From contig CAZRNU010000103.1 in NCBI GenBank assembly GCA_964601515.1, positions 1-10,815 of the forward strand: DNA of 10,815 nt, read 5' to 3'. The notes below the pieces were generated by a model. It was not told the DNA's origin, searched no databases, and worked only from the letters and a program-made list of their open reading frames with translations. Position numbers and translations under genes: made by a program. The stretch comes from PWND01 sp964601515. Lineage in GTDB: Bacteria; Bacteroidota; Bacteroidia; Bacteroidales; UBA7960. This document shows, piece after piece, positions 6,286 to 10,815 of the stretch; the first letter of the stretch is position 1, and every line of letters starts with the position of its first letter.

Positions 6286-7395
6286 ATGAAAAAATTATTA
6301 GTACTAATCGCGTTGATTCCGGTAATTGGTTTCTACGGATGTGAAAAAGAAGAATTATTTGAAAACAGAAATGTGTTAACCAACACATATGAATCTAAAA
6401 TGGCAACTACAGATTATTGTGGTGAAGCTGCCGAATTTACCCTTTGGGCGGGTCAGCATATTAACTCAGGCTCATTATTTATTTACAACGATCAGGATTA
6501 CTTATATGTAACATTTGCTACAACAGGAAATTGGGTTATTATGAAAACTCATTTGCATATAGCTTCTAGTCTTAATGGAATTCCAAAAAACAAACAGGGT
6601 ATTCCAGTACCTGGACAATTTGCATATAGCACAACACATAATCCTGCAGTAACAGAATATACATACAGTTTCTTACTGTCAGACTTAGGATATAATGTAG
6701 GTGATTCATTTGTTGTTGCTGCTCACGCAGAGGTTGGAATGTTTGATTTAGATGGAAATCTTGTACAAGAAGAAACAGCATGGGGCGGAAACACTCCCGG
6801 ACCAGGAAACAGATGGTGGTATTATGCAACATTCACAGTTCAAGAATGTGAAGATACACCAGAAGGCGAAATTGAACCGGGCGACTTCCGTACACAAACA
6901 CAAGGTGGTTGGGGTTCTACAGCTAATGGAAATAATCCCGGATCATACAGAGATGCTAATTTTAATGCAGCATTTCCAAATGGCTTAGCAATTGGTGGAG
7001 ATTTTAAAGCATTATTTACCTCATCCGGCGCGGTACAAAATTTCCTTCCTCAAGGAGGACCAGCTGAAGCGTTTTCTACAAATTACATTAATCCAACATC
7101 AGGATTAGGTGTATTTGCAGGACAAGTTCTAGCTCTTTCATTATCAGTAGGTTTTGACCTATATGATCCAAACTTTGGAGCTTCTTCAGTAAATTTGAAA
7201 GACCTTGTATTTGTAAGTGGTCCATTTGCAGGAAAAACAGTTGGATACTTATTAGCAGAAGCTAACAGAGTTCTTGGCGGTGGTTCAATCGGTGCATATT
7301 CAATAGGTGTTCTAAACAATGCAGTTGCATCAGTAAATGAAAATTTCGTTGACGGAGCTATAATAGCTAATAGCAGTTTATTAGCTCTTCCATAA
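6286..7395 (+). CDS. Putative surface lipoprotein with two extracellular beta-rich domains, function unknown
   Basis: The protein has 369 residues. The N-terminus MKKLLVLIALIPVIGFYGC resembles a lipoprotein signal with Cys19 as the lipidated residue, although FYG before the Cys is not a textbook lipobox. The next residues EKEE resemble the acidic, Lys-containing lipoprotein export signal that sends Bacteroidota lipoproteins to the cell surface. Domain 1 (about 43-188) begins YCGEAAEFTLWAGQ and contains DYLYVTFATTGNWVIMKTHLHI, a PVPGQF turn and a WWYYATF strand; Cys45 and Cys189 flank it and could pair. Domain 2 (about 199-369) begins FRTQTQGGWGSTANG and holds FLPQGG and GVFAGQVLALSLSVGFD, a pattern I recall from secreted proteins of several phyla without known function. 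It has no T9SS tail and no enzyme motif. It is likely transcribed alone. An adhesive or structural role is only a guess. Confidence 0.8.
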   Translation: MKKLLVLIALIPVIGFYGCEKEELFENRNVLTNTYESKMATTDYCGEAAEFTLWAGQHINSGSLFIYNDQDYLYVTFATTGNWVIMKTHLHIASSLNGIPKNKQGIPVPGQFAYSTTHNPAVTEYTYSFLLSDLGYNVGDSFVVAAHAEVGMFDLDGNLVQEETAWGGNTPGPGNRWWYYATFTVQECEDTPEGEIEPGDFRTQTQGGWGSTANGNNPGSYRDANFNAAFPNGLAIGGDFKALFTSSGAVQNFLPQGGPAEAFSTNYINPTSGLGVFAGQVLALSLSVGFDLYDPNFGASSVNLKDLVFVSGPFAGKTVGYLLAEANRVLGGGSIGAYSIGVLNNAVASVNENFVDGAIIANSSLLALP

Positions 7396-7420
7396 TTTGG
7401 TTTTTGATTGGTGATTTGGT

Positions 7421-7438
7421 TGGAAAGTGGTGTTTCCA
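7421..7438 (+). other. Short 3' hairpin after the lipoprotein gene
   Basis: TGGAAA (7421-7426) and TTTCCA (7433-7438) form a 6-bp stem with the loop GTGGTG. It lies 25 bases after the stop codon and 2 bases before a much stronger palindrome, so the transcript end may carry two stacked hairpins. Confidence 0.35.
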
Positions 7439-7440
7439 TG

Positions 7441-7472
7441 ATAGAGGCTGACTTAATTAAGTCAGCCTCTAT
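7441..7472. terminator. Perfect 32-base palindrome, bidirectional terminator
   Basis: ATAGAGGCTGACTTAA is followed at once by its exact reverse complement. As RNA it gives a 14-bp stem with an AATT loop. It is centred between the convergent lipoprotein gene (stop at 7395) and membrane-protein gene (stop at 7497), and an AT-rich tail follows on the plus strand. Position and symmetry fit a terminator shared by both genes. Confidence 0.75.
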
Positions 7473-7496
7473 TATTATATAAATTGCATTAATTTC

Positions 7497-9035
7497 TTAA
7501 AAAAACAGAGCATAAGAAACACCTAAAACACCAATAGCTGCGAGAATAAACACGATTTTTGAAGGCATAATGCCATTGTTTTCAGCAGTTTTTCCGAAAA
7601 TACCAAACACTAGTGGATGCACAAGGAAAGGCATTGCAAAAACAAATGCTATAAGCAAAGAAGCTTTTTCACCAAACATTCCACCCTGAATAGCAGCAAA
7701 CAAACCAAAGTGAGAAATTGCAGAAGCATTAGCCATCACAGAATCATTTAATCCCATACCTCCGCCATAAAGAATTAATAGCCCTCCAAATACTGCAATT
7801 AATTGCCAACCAAGAGAAAAAATCATAAGTCCTTTAATTTCTTTGGCATCCATTCCTCCTGCCTTTTTTAATATATTCAATGCCCAATATGTGAGCAAAA
7901 TACCTACTGCAACAACAATTAAAGTATAAGGTATCAGAAGAACACCGGAAGTAGCGCTTCCTGCGAGAATAGAAAAAACAAAAATATGCCCGATAAAAGG
8001 AATATTAATCATTATTGGCGCCCTTACCTGTGCTTCGGGACCAAGATCACCTGCGGTGCATGCGCCTGTTAAACCAGAGTGAGATAACGAACCAGCCATT
8101 CCGGGCGCAAGATTTCTAATATGATTTGCTTTCCCAATAAAAATTAATATTGCTAACCCACCAAACATCCACATCAATTGTCCGAAGAACCCAAAAGATA
8201 GCACAGATGTCATTCCGGATAAAGCAAAAGCATCGGCAATTCTAGAGCCACCAACCATAAAGTTAGCAGCCAAAACAACCGGAATCCCTGCAAAAAGCAA
8301 TGATCTAATTGTTGGCCCAAACTTCCAATTTGGCATTAATAAACCAACAGAAACAGAAAGAATCATAGCAAAGAATATTTCAGGCAAAGCTATATGAGGT
8401 CTAATCCATGAAGAAATATGCCATGAAAGCACAAGAATTCCCAAAATCATAACGGTTTCAATCATTCCTTTTCTTATATAAACATGCTTGTTGTTTATTT
8501 TTGCTCTATAATCAATTAATATAATTGATCCAACTATTCCAAGATATCCAAGTAGAGGATAGAAATTATCCAGCGGTTCATTATTTGTATGACCTGTTAT
8601 TACGCGCTTTAGAGATTCTATTCCTATAAGTATAAAAAATGAGCGAATGAGAAACATAAACTGTGTAAACTTAGTCCCAAGAAACATCTCATCATCAGAG
8701 GGGACAACAATATCTGCCTTATCAATAGGGCGATTTGCGAAAATTTTTCTAATCTCCTGCCCTCCCACAAAAAAGGATGCAGCCAGCGCAGTTATGGTTA
8801 CTTTACTTGTAAAGTCAAGTATAGGAAACTCTTTCAGTCCGGGAGTTCCCATTCCTGTACTTACGAGAACATAACCCATTATCAAACCAAAAACTACAAT
8901 GATAAGAATTGGTGAATACCTTGTTCCGGCAACAAAAGTGCGAGATACCAAAACCATTGAAGTAACAAGCAAAAAGGTTAACCAAAACTGGTTAAGAATT
9001 TGAGGGTTGGCCATTGGCCCAACTATTTCTTCCAT
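7497..9035 (-). CDS. Polytopic membrane protein, transporter-like, function unknown
   Basis: The protein has 512 residues from the ATG at 9035; a TTG at 9044 would add three, but the ATG is preferred. It is very hydrophobic, with roughly 12-14 membrane segments and a short hydrophilic loop at about 92-122 (RKIFANRPIDKADIVVPSDDE). Two similar segments, AASFFVGGQEIRK (about 85-97) and AANFMVGGSRIAD (about 256-268), sit in the two halves and suggest an internal duplication. A conserved-looking loop at about 311-342 (PGMAGSLSHSGLTGACTAGD, then LGPEAQVRAPIM) is rich in Gly/Ser/Thr and may line a substrate or ion site. This pattern recalls secondary carriers with inverted repeats, such as GltS-type sodium/glutamate symporters, but I see no family-defining motif and do not assign one. 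The gene lies 184 bases downstream of the T9SS protein gene on the same strand, with a hairpin between them, so it is probably transcribed separately. Confidence 0.8.
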   Translation of the reverse strand: MEEIVGPMANPQILNQFWLTFLLVTSMVLVSRTFVAGTRYSPILIIVVFGLIMGYVLVSTGMGTPGLKEFPILDFTSKVTITALAASFFVGGQEIRKIFANRPIDKADIVVPSDDEMFLGTKFTQFMFLIRSFFILIGIESLKRVITGHTNNEPLDNFYPLLGYLGIVGSIILIDYRAKINNKHVYIRKGMIETVMILGILVLSWHISSWIRPHIALPEIFFAMILSVSVGLLMPNWKFGPTIRSLLFAGIPVVLAANFMVGGSRIADAFALSGMTSVLSFGFFGQLMWMFGGLAILIFIGKANHIRNLAPGMAGSLSHSGLTGACTAGDLGPEAQVRAPIMINIPFIGHIFVFSILAGSATSGVLLIPYTLIVVAVGILLTYWALNILKKAGGMDAKEIKGLMIFSLGWQLIAVFGGLLILYGGGMGLNDSVMANASAISHFGLFAAIQGGMFGEKASLLIAFVFAMPFLVHPLVFGIFGKTAENNGIMPSKIVFILAAIGVLGVSYALFF

Positions 9036-9044
9036 ATTATACAA

Positions 9045-9155
9045 TTTTAAAAGGTGGGCAAAAATAATATTTTTCCGCTTTTAAAAAAGTTACCTATTTA
9101 TGTTTTAAGAAGATTTTAGGAATAAATATAGGAGTGGACTTTTTATAATGCACAT
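9045..9155 (-). promoter_or_regulatory. Likely promoter-bearing gap upstream of the membrane-protein gene
   Basis: Once the hairpin to its right ends the upstream transcript, this AT-rich stretch must supply the promoter for the membrane-protein gene. On the minus strand the nearest match to TAnnTTTG is TAACTTTT, one base off and without a properly spaced TTG. I therefore cannot place a promoter with confidence, and see no riboswitch-like structure or small gene. Confidence 0.25.
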
Positions 9156-9190
9156 ATTTTGGTGGCTTCGAGAACCTCAGCCACCAAAAT
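9156..9190. terminator. Hairpin after the T9SS-secreted protein gene
   Basis: ATTTTGGTGGCT (9156-9167) pairs perfectly with AGCCACCAAAAT (9179-9190). The 11-base loop contains GAG and CTC, which can lengthen the stem after a small bulge. It starts 38 bases beyond the stop of the minus-strand gene ending at 9229 and probably ends that transcript. The stem base is A/T on both sides, so it could work in either direction. Confidence 0.65.
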
Positions 9191-9223
9191 CGTACATCGT
9201 AAATCTTAATTCGCAAATCAAAA
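9189..9223. repeat. Degenerate 7-base tandem array, about five units
   Basis: Consecutive heptamers read ATCGTAC, ATCGTAA, ATCTTAA, TTCGCAA and ATCAAAA, with approximate consensus ATCGTAA. The array starts within the last two bases of the hairpin and ends five bases short of the T9SS gene's stop codon, so it fills nearly the whole gap between them. The first two units differ at one position; later units diverge more. Confidence 0.5.
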
Positions 9224-9228
9224 ATTCA

Positions 9229-10815
9229 TTACTTCGCTATCTGCAGTTTCATTATCCTATCTCCAGACAGGGTTGTAATTCTTACAAAATACATTCCCGG
9301 CTCAACATCGTTAATGGAAATATCTACAGCTTTACCTTCGTGAGTTTGTGAATAAACCATCTTTCCGGCAATATCAAATATCCTTACCTCTGTTATTACT
9401 TCTTCAGAAACAATATTGAAGTTGCCTTTTGTTGGGTTTGGATATAATGTAATGTCAAAAGCATTTACAATTGATACTGAAACTTCTTTTGTGAATGTAG
9501 CTGTGATGTTTTTGTCGGAGTTCATTGTAATTGTTGTAATGGCTACATTTGCATCAGCAACATCGCCTGTCCAGCTGGCGAACTCCCATCCTTCATCTGC
9601 TATAGCTTCTAAATCAAGGATTGTCCCTTCTTCTACTGTTATAGCAGTGGTATATAATTCTCCATCAACTTTTACTGTGCCATTTCCTACTATGGTGATC
9701 GTTAGAGTGTATTCCACAACCGAAGGTGCAGTGATTGTTGCAGTTGTTGTTGGTGCTCCTGCTAATGAAAGGCTATAATTATCCTTATCAGCGCCCGTCA
9801 ATTCTGCAGAAACTATAGTTACAGTTTTGTCTTCACCAACTGCTGCATTTTCAAATTCTGCAACCACTGCAGATAACTCTACAACATCCCCCGACAACAC
9901 TGTTAAAAGCGTAAGGTTATTGTCATCTATTGTTGCGCTTGTTGTACCGTCATATTCCTTATCAAAAACAGTAAAGCTGCCTCCAATGGTTAGTTCTTTG
10001 GCAGTGATTGATAGAATGCCATCTTCATAGCTTATTTCGTAATTATCTGACAAAAGTCCAAAAGGAGTTATATCATACTCTCCAACTGTTTCGCCTGTTT
10101 CACGACTAAACTCTAAGGTGCCATCAAGGCTTGTTTCATCATCGTCTGCAACAAATCCTTCATAAGTTACTGAAAAGTCAGGGTCAGCATCTCCATATAC
10201 TTTTTCCGAGTTATTGGCTGTAATTGTCAGCATTGCTTTTGAAACAACCAATGTAAGGCTGAGGTTTTCTGCAGCAGCGTATATTTCATTTCCTGACTGG
10301 CTTGCAGTAATTATTGCAGTACCTGCTCCAACAATTATCAGGTCATTTCCTATTACAACACCTACATCTTCATTACCTGAAGAATATGTTACATCAAGGC
10401 CGCTTGATGCTACTGCTGTTAGCACAATAGGATTGTCTCCATAAGTTGCAGTAAGAGTTTGATCCCAGTCAATATTTTGTCCAAGCTTGTTTGTAACAGC
10501 GAATGTTTTACTAAAGCCATTAGATTGGCTATAGAACTCAGTTTCGGGGTACCTCACGGTGATGATTGCTGAGCCAAGCCCCACGGCAGTTAGTTGATTA
10601 CCATTAATGGTAGCCACGGCGGGGTTACTGGATACGTACTCAATCTCCTCCGATGGTCCCTCCGATGGTGCTGTAAGCTCAATCACATCTTCTATAGTTG
10701 CATCTAATGGAAGAACTTGTGTCCAGGCGTTGGTCATTACCTGGGTGTGCTGTACCTTCTGCACCTCTTCGGGAATATTTTTAAGAATTGGGTAGGGCGA
10801 TACGGCGGGGTTCAT
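9229..10815 (-). CDS. Modular T9SS-secreted surface protein with Big, MBG, YDG and InlB-type repeats (5' end outside window)
   Basis: The 528 residues seen are the C-terminal part of a larger protein. The Met codon at the window edge is not a believable start because no signal peptide follows. Domains in order are a Big_2-like repeat at about 30-108 (VSSNPAVATINGNQLTAVG), a second Big-like repeat at 111-192, an MBG-type domain at 195-271 (LTITANNSEKVYGDADPDFS), and a YDG domain at 273-363 (FDKEYDGTTSATI, then GADKDNYSL). A divergent InlB B-repeat follows at 369-442 (GWEFASWTGD). A type IX secretion sorting tail occupies 456-528, with YPNPTKGNF, VRIFDIAGKMVYSQ and PGMYFVRI, ending MKLQIAK. Family knowledge: T9SS cargo crosses the outer membrane, the tail is removed, and the protein is released or attached to surface lipopolysaccharide. 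Acidic, Thr-rich Ig-like modules fit an adhesin or a stalk for an upstream catalytic domain. The domain calls are strong; the function is undetermined. Confidence 0.9.
   Translation of the reverse strand: MNPAVSPYPILKNIPEEVQKVQHTQVMTNAWTQVLPLDATIEDVIELTAPSEGPSEEIEYVSSNPAVATINGNQLTAVGLGSAIITVRYPETEFYSQSNGFSKTFAVTNKLGQNIDWDQTLTATYGDNPIVLTAVASSGLDVTYSSGNEDVGVVIGNDLIIVGAGTAIITASQSGNEIYAAAENLSLTLVVSKAMLTITANNSEKVYGDADPDFSVTYEGFVADDDETSLDGTLEFSRETGETVGEYDITPFGLLSDNYEISYEDGILSITAKELTIGGSFTVFDKEYDGTTSATIDDNNLTLLTVLSGDVVELSAVVAEFENAAVGEDKTVTIVSAELTGADKDNYSLSLAGAPTTTATITAPSVVEYTLTITIVGNGTVKVDGELYTTAITVEEGTILDLEAIADEGWEFASWTGDVADANVAITTITMNSDKNITATFTKEVSVSIVNAFDITLYPNPTKGNFNIVSEEVITEVRIFDIAGKMVYSQTHEGKAVDISINDVEPGMYFVRITTLSGDRIMKLQIAK

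Noticed and set aside
7083..7439. 118-residue minus-strand open frame opposite the lipoprotein C-terminus.
   Set aside because: It lies antisense to a well-supported coding region, has biased composition and runs over the lipoprotein 3' hairpin; it appears to be a shadow frame.
7441..7472. Palindrome considered as an insertion-sequence end or integration site.
   Set aside because: No transposase, target duplication or partner repeat is present, and its position between convergent stops is explained by a terminator.
9148..9351. 67-residue plus-strand open frame starting at the hairpin after the T9SS gene.
   Set aside because: It runs through the hairpin, the 7-base array and the antisense of the T9SS tail; no conserved features are visible.
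9416..10795. Several plus-strand open frames opposite the T9SS protein.
   Set aside because: Ser/Thr/Val-rich shadow frames of the Ig-like repeats, with no independent features.

Overview
The window looks like chromosomal DNA from an AT-rich member of the Bacteroidota, probably a Bacteroidales/Marinilabiliales- or Flavobacteriia-type organism. Four things in the sequence support this. There is a type IX secretion (Por) sorting tail on the adhesin-like protein at the right edge. There is a TonB-dependent receptor of the Bacteroidota kind. There is an ECF sigma factor followed by an anti-sigma-like/TonB C-terminal gene. One promoter-like TAnnTTTG element is present, and leaders are A-rich with no obvious Shine-Dalgarno sequence. 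No tRNA, rRNA, CRISPR array, insertion sequence or phage gene was seen.

Layout. Positions 1-2350 (+) hold the 3' part of a TonB-dependent outer-membrane receptor, followed after 10 bases by an exported DUF2271-like protein. That protein carries a motif resembling a covalent-FMN attachment site. A strong hairpin separates this pair from a convergent gene at 2398-4281 (-) for an exported von Willebrand A protein (YfbK-like) with an N-terminal carboxypeptidase-regulatory-like domain. Divergent from it, 4436-6029 (+) encodes an ECF sigma factor overlapping a membrane anti-sigma-like gene. That second gene is interrupted by an in-frame TAA at 5343-5345; beyond the stop the same frame continues open into a TonB C-terminal domain. 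A 256-base AT-rich gap with an inverted repeat and the promoter candidate precedes a two-domain lipoprotein at 6286-7395 (+). A perfect 32-base palindrome separates it from a convergent polytopic membrane protein of unknown function at 7497-9035 (-). Upstream of that, on the same strand, lies the 3' part of a large modular T9SS-secreted protein (9229-10815), followed by a hairpin and a short degenerate 7-base tandem array.

How the parts may work together. The receptor and DUF2271-like protein probably form one envelope operon for ligand (possibly iron) uptake or periplasmic redox chemistry; this is inference. The sigma factor, membrane anti-sigma-like protein and divergent VWA protein look like an envelope signalling unit, and the nonsense codon suggests its sensor arm is broken or produced only by readthrough. 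The remaining genes are envelope or surface genes with no obvious shared pathway. I found no clearly new multi-gene system. The observations most worth following up are the interrupted anti-sigma/TonB gene, the flavinylation-like motif, the unassigned membrane protein and the 7-base repeat array.
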